Part shown: in pieces, positions 1-9,050 of the stretch
How positions within the stretch are numbered: the first letter of the stretch is position 1
How the letters are laid out: every line of letters starts with the position of its first letter
Source: Roseovarius dicentrarchi
GTDB taxonomy: Bacteria; Pseudomonadota; Alphaproteobacteria; Rhodobacterales; Rhodobacteraceae
Length of the DNA stretch: 64,000 nucleotides
Direction of reading: 5' to 3'
Assembly: GCF_003316635.1 (NCBI RefSeq)
Contig: NZ_QNQP01000001.1
Location: forward strand, 124,001-188,000
The notes under the pieces: model-generated
What the model saw: the letters and a program-made list of their open reading frames with translations, nothing else
Databases searched by the model: none
Told to the model about the DNA's origin: nothing
Made by a program: the position numbers and the translations under genes

Positions 1-42
1 TTTGACCGTCAGGCCGATTTCCATAGGGGCAGTCATTTTCAT
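1..42 (-). CDS. Partial CDS, N-terminus only, cut by window edge
   Basis: An ATG at 42-40 (minus strand) opens a frame that runs off the window and encodes MKMTAPMEIGLTVK. A strong GAGGAGAG ribosome binding site lies just upstream, and the start is 25 nt past the stop of the livF-like gene. It is therefore probably the next gene of the same leftward transporter operon. Fourteen residues are too few to name a family. The MEIGL opening recalls luciferase-like flavin monooxygenases, which is only a guess. Confidence 0.5.
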   Translation of the reverse strand, partial: MKMTAPMEIGLTVK

Positions 43-67
43 GGGTATCTCTCCTCGCGCCGCGTGC

Positions 68-781
68 TTAGACGGCAAGCCATTCTTCGGTTATTTCCGG
101 CGCGTCATTCAGGGCCTGGGGCGTGCCGGAAAACACGATCTGGCCATGGCCCATCACGCAGACGCGGTGTGACACCTTCATCGCGATGGTCAGCTTCTGT
201 TCCACCAGCACCACTGAAACGCCCTGCTTGTTGATGTCCTTTATGACCTCGCCAACCACCGTGACGATCTTGGGCGCAAGACCCTCGGTCGGCTCGTCGA
301 TCAGTATCACCAGCGGATTGCCCAACAGCGAACGGCACATCGTCAGCATCTGCTGTTCGCCGCCCGAAATACTACCCGCGCGGGTGTTGCGGCGTTCCTT
401 GAGGCGCGGGAAATAGGTGAACATCTGGTCGACCGTCCATTTGGTCGCGCCTTCCGGCCCCTTTTGCTGACCCATTTCAAGGTTTTCATCGACCGTCAGG
501 TTCAGAAAGATCTCGCGCTCTTCAGGAACGTAGGCCAGTCCGCGTCGGCAAATCGTATAGCTGCGCTGGCCTGCCAGATCCTCGCCATCAAGCCGAACGT
601 GACCCGAACTGGGCGGGGCGAGGCCCATGATCGATTTCAGCGTGGTTGACCGCCCCGATCCGTTGCGCCCAAGCAGACTGACCACTTCGCCGCGCTGCAC
701 ATCCATGGTGACACCGTGCAGAATGTGGCTTTTGCCATAGTAGGTGTGCAGGTTCTCAACCGAGAGAATAGGATCGCTCAT
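68..781 (-). CDS. ABC transporter ATP-binding protein, LivF type (HAAT family, system 1)
   Basis: 237 aa, the usual LivF length. It is the second ATPase of a branched-chain-amino-acid-type (HAAT) importer and would hydrolyse ATP at the cytoplasmic face of the LivHM-like permease. An SGGEQQ signature and a Walker B (ILIDEPTEG) are present. The P-loop reads GRNGSGRSTT, so the invariant Walker A lysine is Arg (codon CGG). This may be a subfamily trait or may weaken catalysis. The ATG at 781 overlaps the TGA of the livG-like gene once that gene's frameshift is corrected (ATGA overlap), as expected of a LivGF pair. The substrate is not shown by the sequence. Confidence 0.88.
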   Translation of the reverse strand: MSDPILSVENLHTYYGKSHILHGVTMDVQRGEVVSLLGRNGSGRSTTLKSIMGLAPPSSGHVRLDGEDLAGQRSYTICRRGLAYVPEEREIFLNLTVDENLEMGQQKGPEGATKWTVDQMFTYFPRLKERRNTRAGSISGGEQQMLTMCRSLLGNPLVILIDEPTEGLAPKIVTVVGEVIKDINKQGVSVVLVEQKLTIAMKVSHRVCVMGHGQIVFSGTPQALNDAPEITEEWLAV

Positions 782-809
782 GCTACCTCCTCGCCCAGAT
801 AGGCTTCTT

Positions 810-1529
810 TCACGCGGGCATTGGCGCGGATTCCTCGGGTGTGCCGGTGGCGATGATTTCGCCGTAAACCAGCACGCTGATGCGGTGCGCCAGCGAAAAG
901 ACCACGCTCATGTCGTGCTCCACGATCAGCAGGGTGCGCCCGTCGGTGATTTCACGGATCAGCCCGGAGGTGTAATCGGTTTCCTCCTGCGACATCCCCG
1001 CCATCGGCTCGTCCAGCAGGATCACCTGCGGGTCCGAAGCCAATGTCATGCCGATTTCCAGCGATCTTTGCTCGGAATAGGACATTTCACTGGCCAGCGA
1101 ATGGGCCCGCTCGGTCAGGCGGATCTTGGTCAACAGATCGTCGACCTCCTGATTGACCTTCTTCAGCCGCGCGGCCGAGCGCCAGAACACAAATTGCAGG
1201 TTGTGCTTGCGCATGACGGCCAGGCGCAGGTTCTCCAGAACCGTGACACCGGGAAAGATGTTGGTGATCTGAAACGACCGCGCGAGGCCAAGCCTGTTTA
1301 CCTCGGCAGGTTTGAGCCCGGCAATGTTCTTGCCATTCAGCACGATTTTTCCCGATGTCGGCGCAAACTGACCCGAGCACAGGTGAAACAGCGTGGATTT
1401 GCCCGCCCCGTTCGGCCCGATGATGGCGTGACGTTCGCCCCGGTGGACATCAAGGTTGGCGTTCTGAATGATCTTGGCTTCGCCAAAGGATTTGTGAACG
1501 TCCTGCAAGGCAAGGATGGTATCGGTCAT
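810..1529 (-). CDS. ABC transporter ATP-binding protein, LivG type (system 1), 3' end frameshifted
   Basis: 239 aa as read. It is the first ATPase of HAAT system 1. Walker A GPNGAGKST is intact and the signature is SYSEQRSLEIG instead of the usual SYGEQ. Walker B is VILLDEPMAG. The ATG at 1529 overlaps the livM stop (ATGA) and gives MTDTILALQDV; longer readings upstream run into livM. The C-terminus ends abnormally in GTPEESAPMPA. Shifting frame by one base at 829-833 (GAATC where GAAATC is expected) restores the family tail IRANARVKEAYLGEEVA and a stop at 778-780 that overlaps the livF ATG. This is a one-base deletion or a sequencing error. Loss of about 17 C-terminal residues might be tolerated. 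Confidence 0.85.
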   Translation of the reverse strand: MTDTILALQDVHKSFGEAKIIQNANLDVHRGERHAIIGPNGAGKSTLFHLCSGQFAPTSGKIVLNGKNIAGLKPAEVNRLGLARSFQITNIFPGVTVLENLRLAVMRKHNLQFVFWRSAARLKKVNQEVDDLLTKIRLTERAHSLASEMSYSEQRSLEIGMTLASDPQVILLDEPMAGMSQEETDYTSGLIREITDGRTLLIVEHDMSVVFSLAHRISVLVYGEIIATGTPEESAPMPA

Positions 1530-2755
1530 GCGCTTGCCTCCTGAGCCGCCGCAGCGCGGCGATTGACGATCATTGTCAGCGCAATACCAATGGCAAACAG
1601 GCCTATGCCAAACGCCCATGGCAGCACGGACACGGGCGACCAGACATATGAGAACAGCGCGATGTCAGGCCAGTTGCCGTTGCCCGCCGTCGCGCGATAG
1701 TCGGACGACAGAAAGCGCTGGATAAACTCGATCATGAACACGCCACCAAAGGCCGCGATGGCAAGGCTGGCCACGCGGAGCGCCATTGTCCCCGCCGTTT
1801 GAGCAAGCCCGCGAAGAGATGAATGCCGGAACCGCTCGATCACCTCACCGACGATACCGCGCGGCATGAACATCATCACCAGAACAAAGATGATACCCTG
1901 ATACAGCAGCCACACCCGCGTCAGATCGGAGGTGATGTAGCCAAAGAACGTCATCAACGCGCCGCCGATGGCAGGCCCGAAAAACACCCGCACGCCCCCG
2001 ATGAAGCTGTTCAGTACAACCGCCGTCGATATGTGCGATTCCAGAACGACGTAATTGGCAGCCTCAAGGTTCAGCGATTGCAACGCACCGGCGATCCCCG
2101 CAAACATCGCCGATACGGCAAAGATCAGCGTACCGAGCGCATGTGTGTTATATCCCAGAAACCGCATCCGATGGGCATTCTCGCGCAGGCCCAGCGCCAG
2201 ACGGCCCAGCGGGGTTTTGCTGAACAGATACAGCAGCAGGATGCAGCCCAGCGTCCAGATCAGCGTCAGATAATAGACCTCGCTCAGCGATCCAAAGGTA
2301 AAGCCCCAGGCCGGCATCCGAAACGAGGAAATCCCCGCCTCTCCGCCAAAGACCGCTTTCAGATGCGGCGCAAGGGCGTGCAACAGCTCGGCCAGCGCAA
2401 GGGTGATCATCGCGAAATAGACGCCCGTCCGCTTGGTCGAGAAATAGCCGGCAATAAGCCCGCTGATCATGCCCGTTCCCGCGCCGACCAGCGGCAGCAG
2501 CGGCGTCGGCAACAGACCCTCGCCGTTGAATGCGTTCATGGCGTGAACCGCCGCAAATGCGCCAACGCCGAAATATGCCGCGTGGCCAAAGCTGAGCATG
2601 CCCGCCCGCCCGCATAGCAGGCCAAAGGCCATCGCAAAGAGCGCCGCGATCAGCATCTGCACCGCCGCATTCAGCATGGAATCCGATACCAACCACGGCA
2701 GCGCCAGCAAAAGCGCCACGCCGATGGTCAGAATTGCCAATGTTCCGATCTTCAT
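1526..2755 (-). CDS. Branched-chain amino acid-type ABC transporter permease, LivM family (system 1)
   Basis: 409 aa inner-membrane permease with many hydrophobic segments and the LivM hallmark GRAGMLSFGHAAYFGVGAF near residues 50-68. It would form the heterodimeric channel with the LivH-like partner. It is about 100 residues longer than a typical LivM: after the conserved end (MFMPRGIVGEVIERF, about residue 300) come roughly two more membrane segments separated by a loop. The stop overlaps the livG ATG by 4 nt and the start is 5 nt from the livH stop, so this is one operon. Confidence 0.88.
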   Translation of the reverse strand: MKIGTLAILTIGVALLLALPWLVSDSMLNAAVQMLIAALFAMAFGLLCGRAGMLSFGHAAYFGVGAFAAVHAMNAFNGEGLLPTPLLPLVGAGTGMISGLIAGYFSTKRTGVYFAMITLALAELLHALAPHLKAVFGGEAGISSFRMPAWGFTFGSLSEVYYLTLIWTLGCILLLYLFSKTPLGRLALGLRENAHRMRFLGYNTHALGTLIFAVSAMFAGIAGALQSLNLEAANYVVLESHISTAVVLNSFIGGVRVFFGPAIGGALMTFFGYITSDLTRVWLLYQGIIFVLVMMFMPRGIVGEVIERFRHSSLRGLAQTAGTMALRVASLAIAAFGGVFMIEFIQRFLSSDYRATAGNGNWPDIALFSYVWSPVSVLPWAFGIGLFAIGIALTMIVNRRAAAAQEASA

Positions 2756-2759
2756 GGCC

Positions 2760-3701
2760 CTACTCCTTCTCGCCCATCAGCCCCGAAGGACGCAGTACCA
2801 ACACCAGCAACATGATGAAGAACGGCAAAGTAGCAGCCAGACTGGACAAATTGATGGTCAATAGTCCGCCAACCCCCTCGGCCCAGTCCCCAAGCCCGAA
2901 GACGGACAGCAGGTCGGCCATGCGGAAATCGCTGCCAACGGCCAGCGAATTGGTAATCCCGATCAACAAGGATGCGGCCATAGCCCCGCCCATGGAGCCA
3001 AGCCCGCCAACGACCACGACGACAAACACGATCACCCCCAGCTCAAGCGCCATGTTCGGGTTCGTGGTATAGAACGCACCCGCAACCGCGCCGGCCAACC
3101 CGGCCATTGCCGCGCCGATGCCAAAGACGCTCATGAACACCAGCGGCACGTTATGCCCCAGCGCCTCGACGGTCTGAGGCCGGTAAATGGCAGAGCGCAC
3201 CACGATACCGACCCGCGTGCGCGTCAGCAGCAGATAGATGGCGATGAACATGGCCACGGCGACCGCACCCATGAAGATCCGGTAAAACGGGTAGTCCAGC
3301 CCCGAAAGGGTAAAGGCGGCAAAGCTCAGCTCCGGCGGCACACGGTATTCGACGGGGAAATTGCCGTACACCATCTTGATGACCTCGGCGATCACCACCG
3401 CAAGGCCAAATGTCACCAGCAGCTCATGCGCGTGTCCGTGCGCATGAACACGGCGCAGGATGAATCGCTCGACCAGTATGCCCAGCCCCATGACCAGAAG
3501 CGGCGAGACGACAAGCGCCAGCCAGAAGCCGATCAGCGGCTCCAGCGTATAGGCAAAATACGCCCCAAGCATGTAAAAGGACGCATGGGCAAAGTTCAGA
3601 ACTCCCATCATCCCGAAGATCAGCGTCAAACCGGCCGACACCATAAAGAGCAAAAGCCCGTAGATCGTCCCGTTGAGCAAAGCAAAGACTAATTGATCCA
3701 C
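2760..3701 (-). CDS. Branched-chain amino acid-type ABC transporter permease, LivH family (system 1)
   Basis: 313 aa polytopic inner-membrane protein. The LivH signature is visible at the N-terminus (GLLLFMVSAGLTLIFGMMGVLNFAHASFYMLGAY in pieces, residues about 15-48) and a glycine-rich GGLGSMGGA motif occurs near residue 235. It pairs with the LivM-like protein encoded just downstream. The gap to the binding-protein gene upstream is about 100 nt, enough for a processing hairpin, but I saw no clear terminator. Confidence 0.88.
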   Translation of the reverse strand: MDQLVFALLNGTIYGLLLFMVSAGLTLIFGMMGVLNFAHASFYMLGAYFAYTLEPLIGFWLALVVSPLLVMGLGILVERFILRRVHAHGHAHELLVTFGLAVVIAEVIKMVYGNFPVEYRVPPELSFAAFTLSGLDYPFYRIFMGAVAVAMFIAIYLLLTRTRVGIVVRSAIYRPQTVEALGHNVPLVFMSVFGIGAAMAGLAGAVAGAFYTTNPNMALELGVIVFVVVVVGGLGSMGGAMAASLLIGITNSLAVGSDFRMADLLSVFGLGDWAEGVGGLLTINLSSLAATLPFFIMLLVLVLRPSGLMGEKE

Positions 3702-3803
3702 ACTATCCCCTAACTACTCCGTTGAAGCGGCTTTGCCGAATGGGCCGGGACAAATGCCCCGGCCATGACTTTCATCGGTAATGCTGGAAAAGAAGGCAGC
3801 GGG

Positions 3804-5048
3804 TTAACCCGGACGCTTCATGTTGCAGCTGTCCTGCACCGGCTGAACGGCATCCTCGGCCGCGATCACCTTGACCGGCACAAAGCCGAATTCGGTGTCG
3901 TCCGCCTTGAATGCGGCGTCCTTGCTGACCTCCTGCACGATCATCGGCAGAATGACCTGGTGATCATCCGAGCGCATCGAGATCTGGCCCATCGGCGTCT
4001 GCACCGTTGCCTGCTCAAGCGCCAGCGCCAGATCCTCGGCGTTCAGCCCGTCCTCGGTTGGCTCAACATTTTTCAGCGCCTCGCCCAGCAGCATCACACC
4101 AAAGACTGTCGCAGGCTCGACATAGGATGGATAATGCCCGGTGACGGCCTTGTAATCCTCGACGAATGCGGTGGTTTCTTCGGGGTTGACTTCGGGGTTG
4201 AACGGGGCCGACAGGAAATGCCCTTCTGCCACGGCGCCCGCATTGCCGATATTGCCCGGCTGATCCAGGAATGCCGTGCCGAATTTCACGTCGATCCCTG
4301 CACCGCTGACCGCCTTCATCAACAGCAAAAGATCGTTGGACCAGTTCCCGCTGATAACGCTGTTGACGTCTGCGGCCTGGATGCGCGCCACGTAGGGGGC
4401 GAAATCCTGAATCTTGTTCACGTCGTGAAGGGTCTGCTCGACCACCTCAAAGCCCAGCCGCTCGGACCCGGCGACGGTGTTGTTCTGGAAATCAACGCCC
4501 CAGGAATAGTTCTGGTTGATCGCATAGACCCGGTCGCCCAGCACGCCCGCGTCCTTCATCCCGTCCAGCAGTGTATTGACGCGGATCGCGGCGTTCGGGC
4601 TGGTGCGGAAGTGGTAAAAATGGCATTTCTCGCCGGTCAGTTCCATCGCTTCGCCGCCAAGGTTGATATACAGAATCTCGTTGCCCGCGTTGCGCAGATT
4701 GTACTTGCGCACATCCTCGGTGACCTGACCGGCCACGGCAGAGGACGACCCTTGCAGGATCACATCGGCGCCATCGGAAATGGCCGCGCGCACACGGTCG
4801 GCAGCGCCCACCGGTCCACCCTGATTGTCGTATTCCATAAGCTCGATTGGCTGGCCGCCAAATCCACCGGCCGCGTTCAGCTTGCCGATCTGGTAGTTCA
4901 CAGCATCGCGGTACAGCAATCCGGTGGATGCCTGCGGACCCGACAGTGTTTCAACCAGCGCGATTTTCAGCGGCTCGGCCGCCACAGCCCCCGCGCAGAT
5001 CACGAAAGACGCCGCAGCGGTGCTGCCCAAAAGATTTCGAAGTGCCAT
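3804..5048 (-). CDS. Periplasmic substrate-binding protein, LivK-like (system 1)
   Basis: 414 aa. The N-terminus is a Sec signal peptide (hydrophobic stretch about residues 8-22, probable cleavage after AGAVAA near residue 24). The mature protein starts EPLKIALVETLSGPQA, the Peripla_BP_6 opening. It captures the substrate in the periplasm for the permease encoded downstream. It is first in the leftward operon and diverges from the FCD regulator at 5285. The ligand is unknown; proteins of this family bind amino acids, aromatic acids, amides or urea-like compounds. Confidence 0.87.
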   Translation of the reverse strand: MALRNLLGSTAAASFVICAGAVAAEPLKIALVETLSGPQASTGLLYRDAVNYQIGKLNAAGGFGGQPIELMEYDNQGGPVGAADRVRAAISDGADVILQGSSSAVAGQVTEDVRKYNLRNAGNEILYINLGGEAMELTGEKCHFYHFRTSPNAAIRVNTLLDGMKDAGVLGDRVYAINQNYSWGVDFQNNTVAGSERLGFEVVEQTLHDVNKIQDFAPYVARIQAADVNSVISGNWSNDLLLLMKAVSGAGIDVKFGTAFLDQPGNIGNAGAVAEGHFLSAPFNPEVNPEETTAFVEDYKAVTGHYPSYVEPATVFGVMLLGEALKNVEPTEDGLNAEDLALALEQATVQTPMGQISMRSDDHQVILPMIVQEVSKDAAFKADDTEFGFVPVKVIAAEDAVQPVQDSCNMKRPG

Positions 5049-5125
5049 GTTTCTCCTCCCCGAGGTTAGACGGATCCGGCAGAGATTTTCCCCACTTCGC
5101 CGTCACGCATTTTTGATCGCACAAA

Positions 5126-5136
5126 TGGTCTTACCG
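5126..5136. promoter_or_regulatory. Candidate FadR/FCD-type operator half-sites
   Basis: The sequence TGGTCTTACCG resembles the TGGT-N3-ACCA pattern typical of FadR-subfamily GntR regulators. It lies between the divergent binding-protein gene and the FCD regulator gene, where an operator controlling both would be expected. A second short palindrome, TGGACCA, follows about 16 nt later. One half-site is imperfect, so this is weak evidence. Confidence 0.3.
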
Positions 5137-5284
5137 GTCAATAACTGGATGGACCACTTTTTCCAATCCTCCGCAACAGCAGGCAAGCGGTGCCATATGC
5201 TCAACAAAATCACATATTTCTGCGGACTTCTGTGTTTGATCTGTCAGGCCAATAAGGTATCCATCTTTAATAAAAGAGGGCCAC

Positions 5285-6034
5285 ATGACAGAAAACAATC
5301 GAATCTCTGCCGATCTTCCACGCGGTCGCCTGCAACGGCGCAGTGGCCATCTGCCCGAAGAAATCGCAAAGGATCTGATCGAAGGCATTGCATCGGGGTC
5401 ACTGCCCGTTGGCGCACGCCTGCCATCCGAGCGCGATCTGTGCGCCCATTATCTGGTCAGTCGCGCGGTCGTCCGCGAGGCCCTGTCCCAACTCAAATCC
5501 GATGGGTTGGTCGCCGCACGCGCAGGTAGCGGGGTCTATGTCATCGAACAGGACGCAACAAACGCGTTCCGATTCCAGAACTTCTCAGTCTCCAACCTGA
5601 CATCCCTACAGGAAGCGATGGAGCTTTTGATCCCGATCGAAGTCGCCGCAACGCGCATCGCCGCGCGCCGCAGGAATGCCGAGGATCTCAAGAAGATAAG
5701 GCGCGCCTTGGTCGGCATGGAGTATGCCATCGCCAGTGACCAGTTGGGCGACGAAGAGGATTACGCGTTTCATCAGGCGATCGTAGAGGCGACGCACAAC
5801 CAGCACTTCATATCCCTGTGCAAGCATCTGGAGGCCAGCGCCAGGAACATCATCCGCCAGGCCCGAAACAACACCCGCGTTCATCACGAAAATCTGCTTG
5901 AGGCAGTGCAGGAAGAGCATAAAGCCATTTTTGAAGAGCTGAAAAACGGCGACGAAGCCGCTGCCGCGAAGGCGGCAGAGCGGCACCTGGTAAATGCCGG
6001 CTCCCGCATCCAGCTATATCTGGATGTTATGTAG
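5285..6034 (+). CDS. GntR-family transcriptional regulator, FadR/FCD subfamily
   Basis: 249 aa. Residues about 20-90 form the winged-helix GntR domain, with the diagnostic GARLPSERDLCAHYLVSRAVVREAL. Residues about 100-245 are an all-helical FCD ligand domain with a likely metal-binding DEEDYAFHQAIVEA motif and later His residues. It diverges from the HAAT system 1 operon and probably represses it until a carboxylate ligand binds; that target is inferred from position. The start has a modest GAGGG sequence upstream (AAAAGAGGGCCACATG). Confidence 0.88.
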   Translation: MTENNRISADLPRGRLQRRSGHLPEEIAKDLIEGIASGSLPVGARLPSERDLCAHYLVSRAVVREALSQLKSDGLVAARAGSGVYVIEQDATNAFRFQNFSVSNLTSLQEAMELLIPIEVAATRIAARRRNAEDLKKIRRALVGMEYAIASDQLGDEEDYAFHQAIVEATHNQHFISLCKHLEASARNIIRQARNNTRVHHENLLEAVQEEHKAIFEELKNGDEAAAAKAAERHLVNAGSRIQLYLDVM

Positions 6035-6189
6035 GGCGCAGTGATTTGCGGCCCCGATTGCAGCTGAGCGCAACCAACTTCAACGGGATCGAGCGAGCCG
6101 GCAGAGACGCTTTGCGCAGCTCGTCCTGACATGACGTTGATGCAGCCTGCGCACAAAGCGGGCGCAAACCGGTGTCATTGAACCTGATG

Positions 6190-7110
6190 TCAGACAGCAG
6201 GCGGCATCGACAGGGCTTGATGTAGGTCGGCCAGACGTGACTGGATTGCGCGGGTCAGTACGGTAAGTGGCTTTGAGCGGGGGCTTCCCTCCGGATAGAG
6301 CAGCTTGGGCGCCCATTGCAAAAGCGGCTCGAATGGACGGGTGACGACCTTTTCAACCCCGGTGCCGCTGGCGGAAAGGGCATCCAGAATCGAAACTCCG
6401 ACACCCGACGCCACGATCTGGCAAATTGAAATGCCCAGCGTGCATTCCCCTGCTGTCGTGAAAGGGACATTCTCTACTGCAAAACTTTGCGCAATCTCCT
6501 GGTAAAGCTGGGTGTTCTCAGGTGGCGCAAAAATCGATTCCTCCGCCAGATCCTGTGGCCGCACGCAGGGTGCCGCCCCAAGCCGGTGACCTTCGGGCAA
6601 AACACAGACCAGCGGAAAGCTGGGCAGATCCTCGCATTCAATTCCCGCAGGGTTGGGCGCGACCGCCGTGATCCCCAGATCACAGCGGCGGGTGCTGACC
6701 AGATCAATGATCTCGGAGGACCGTGTCACCGTCAGCTTGATCCGGACGTCGGGAAATTTGCGACGCATCTTCATCATCGCGAAAGGCAGGCACTGGTAAC
6801 CCAGTGCGCCAGTGACCGCCACGTGGATTAGTTTCTCTCGCTTTTGCCGGATGGCAAGCGCCGTATGTTCCAGATGCGTCATGCCGACAAAGCAGCGCTC
6901 AACCTCGTTGAAAAAGGTGATGGCATCGCGGGTGGCGCTGATCCCTGAACCGCTGCGCTTGAACAATGTCAGTTCGGTTTTCGCCTCCAGATCCCGGATA
7001 AGCCGACTGACCGCTGGCTGTGTGATCGACATCAGCCGGGCTGCCGTTGTCATGCTGCCACTTTGAAATACCAGGTGGAAAGCCTCTATCTGGCGTGGAT
7101 TTAACTTCAT
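6190..7110 (-). CDS. LysR-family transcriptional regulator
   Basis: 306 aa from the ATG at 7110 (MKLNPRQIEAFHLVF). Upstream in-frame starts at 7161 (ATG, with an AAGGTG sequence before it) and 7173 (GTG) would add 17-21 residues. I prefer 7110 because LysR proteins normally begin a few residues before the HTH. The winged HTH occupies residues about 5-62 (SMTTAARLMSITQPAVSRLIRDLE). The rest is a periplasmic-binding-like effector domain. It is divergent from the GMC oxidoreductase gene across 116 nt, so that gene is the likely target. Confidence 0.88.
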   Translation of the reverse strand: MKLNPRQIEAFHLVFQSGSMTTAARLMSITQPAVSRLIRDLEAKTELTLFKRSGSGISATRDAITFFNEVERCFVGMTHLEHTALAIRQKREKLIHVAVTGALGYQCLPFAMMKMRRKFPDVRIKLTVTRSSEIIDLVSTRRCDLGITAVAPNPAGIECEDLPSFPLVCVLPEGHRLGAAPCVRPQDLAEESIFAPPENTQLYQEIAQSFAVENVPFTTAGECTLGISICQIVASGVGVSILDALSASGTGVEKVVTRPFEPLLQWAPKLLYPEGSPRSKPLTVLTRAIQSRLADLHQALSMPPAV

Positions 7111-7226
7111 TGGGAACCCATAACATTTTGTGATTTCAGCCCGCTTTAAGGCATTAGACATTTGGCTTGTCACCTTGTCAAATGCGTCGGCACGCTCAAC
7201 GCCGCAATGAGGGATGAAAAGCTCAA

Positions 7227-8765
7227 ATGACGGAAAACATGACAGAAGCTGTCGTGATCGGCAGCGGTTTCGGCGGTTCCGTCACCGCGGCACGTCTGGC
7301 GGAAGCGGGCGTGAACGTGACCCTGCTGGAGCGCGGGCCATGGTGGGATACGGTGCCGACACGGTCGATGGGTGTCGAGGATCGAACACCCTTTCCGAGA
7401 CACGCGCGCCTGTTCACCCATTCCTTGCGTTCTCTCACCCTTCGCTGGACGCCATGGGGGCGCACACGGCTGAACCGCAAGGGTCTGTTCGAGGTCTATA
7501 TCTCGAAGGGGATGGAGGTCGTCTGCTCCTCCGGTGTTGGCGGGGGCAGTCACGTTTATTCGGCCCTGCATCGCCGCCCGCTGTCGCCCGACTATTGGGA
7601 CGGGTACTTCGACGATCTCAGCGAACAAACCATGGCGCCGCATTACGCGGATTTCATCGACCGGGTCGGATCATCCAAGCCAGATCCGGAAAACGCGCCT
7701 CCGCATACCGCGATGCAGATGTATTCCAACCATCCCGATTTTGCGCCGGTCGTGCCGCAGGTTGACGTGCGCACCGGGTTCCTGTTTCCACGCGATAAGG
7801 ACAATCCCCGGCTGGTCACAACTGAACACGGCGTTGCCCGGTACGAGACGGATTACAGCACCGGCGATCACGGGTTTCTGGGGGCGCCGTCGGGGTCAAA
7901 ATCCACGATGGATATTGTGTATCTTGCCCCCGCTCTGGCGCAGGGCCTGACGATCCGCGCGCTGTGCGAAGTGATTGCAATACGCCGACAGGCGGACGGC
8001 GCGCGTCGCTTTCGAGTGGATTACATGGATCACGACATCCGCAAGACGAGGTCAATCCAGACCGATCACGTGTTTGTCGGCGCAGGCACGATGAACACGC
8101 TGCGCCTGCTGCTGGAAAGCCGCGACAAACATGGCGGTCTGTCCGGAATGCCGCATCTGGGCCACAGATTCAGCGGCAATGGCGATATCCGGGGATTCTG
8201 GGATCTGGACATGGACGACACGGATTTCACGCAAGGAGTGCCCAGCAAGGGCGCGATACACCTGCGCGACGACAAATGGCCTCGCATCGGTATCGGCCGC
8301 AACAACATGCCCAGCGTTTCCGCCTACCCCCTGCCCGGCCGGATACGCGAACGGCTGAAGCGTGGACTGGTTGTCAGCGGCATGGGTGCAGATTCGGCAG
8401 ACGGCGTGGCAAGCATCCGAAATGGCAAATTCCACATCGAGTTTGATCCGTCCAACAGCCCGATCTACGCGCAGATTTACGACACGATGATGGAAATGGC
8501 CCGGCTTTCGGGCCGCAAGATCTTTGCCGGGCGGCGGCCATCCACCGTGCATCCGATGGGCGGCGCCTGTCTTGGTCCGGCGGATGCCGGCGGGGTCGTC
8601 GGCCCCGACGGCCAGGTGCATGATGTGCCCGGCCTTTATGTTGTCGATGCGGCCGCGTTTCCCGCGCCCACGGCCGCCCCCCCAACGATGAGCATAGGCG
8701 CCTGGGCCGAGAATGTCGCCGCCCGCTTCATCAAGGCCCATCAGCCGCCGGGACAGGCAGAATGA
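7227..8765 (+). CDS. GMC-family FAD-dependent oxidoreductase (cholesterol-oxidase-like)
   Basis: 512 aa flavoprotein. The N-terminal FAD-binding Rossmann motif is GSGFGGSVTAARLAEAG (about residues 12-28). A substrate and FAD loop follows at CSSGVGGGSHVYSA. The C-terminal GMC block has HPMGGACLGPADAGGVVGPDG and ends with APTAAPPTMSIGAWAENVA. Enzymes of this type oxidise primary or secondary alcohols with O2 or another acceptor. No signal peptide is visible, so it is probably cytoplasmic. It diverges from the LysR gene and probably depends on it. The alcohol substrate is unknown; sterol oxidation is only one possibility. Confidence 0.87.
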   Translation: MTENMTEAVVIGSGFGGSVTAARLAEAGVNVTLLERGPWWDTVPTRSMGVEDRTPFPRHARLFTHSLRSLTLRWTPWGRTRLNRKGLFEVYISKGMEVVCSSGVGGGSHVYSALHRRPLSPDYWDGYFDDLSEQTMAPHYADFIDRVGSSKPDPENAPPHTAMQMYSNHPDFAPVVPQVDVRTGFLFPRDKDNPRLVTTEHGVARYETDYSTGDHGFLGAPSGSKSTMDIVYLAPALAQGLTIRALCEVIAIRRQADGARRFRVDYMDHDIRKTRSIQTDHVFVGAGTMNTLRLLLESRDKHGGLSGMPHLGHRFSGNGDIRGFWDLDMDDTDFTQGVPSKGAIHLRDDKWPRIGIGRNNMPSVSAYPLPGRIRERLKRGLVVSGMGADSADGVASIRNGKFHIEFDPSNSPIYAQIYDTMMEMARLSGRKIFAGRRPSTVHPMGGACLGPADAGGVVGPDGQVHDVPGLYVVDAAAFPAPTAAPPTMSIGAWAENVAARFIKAHQPPGQAE

Positions 8766-8889
8766 AACAGAATTACCGTGCGACCGGACCTGTTCCGCAC
8801 AGCCAGGCTGGGCCAAAAACCCTTTTTTCATTGGCTATCTGTTTGAAAGGCAGCTTGCATCGCTGCTTTGGAATGCGAACACAAATCTG

Positions 8890-8917
8890 TTGACAGGTGG
8901 GTAAATTATCTAATTAT
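8890..8917 (+). promoter_or_regulatory. Candidate sigma-70 promoter for the catabolic cluster
   Basis: A perfect -35 hexamer TTGACA at 8890-8895 is followed 16 nt later by AATTAT at 8912-8917, in a stretch of AT-rich DNA (8880-8950) that contrasts with the surrounding GC-rich sequence. It would start the transcript of the gene at 9051 with a leader of about 130 nt. The intergenic stretch 8766-9050 shows no coding potential. Confidence 0.4.
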
Positions 8918-9050
8918 GTTCGACATATCAGAGTTACTGACGCTCAATATCTGGCAGGCGGCTTAAAAAATGCTGGCCGTTTCAGGGATCACACACTGCA
9001 CCGATAGCGGGTCATGATCGGTGGCATGGGCGCGCGCGAAAGGGGAAGGA

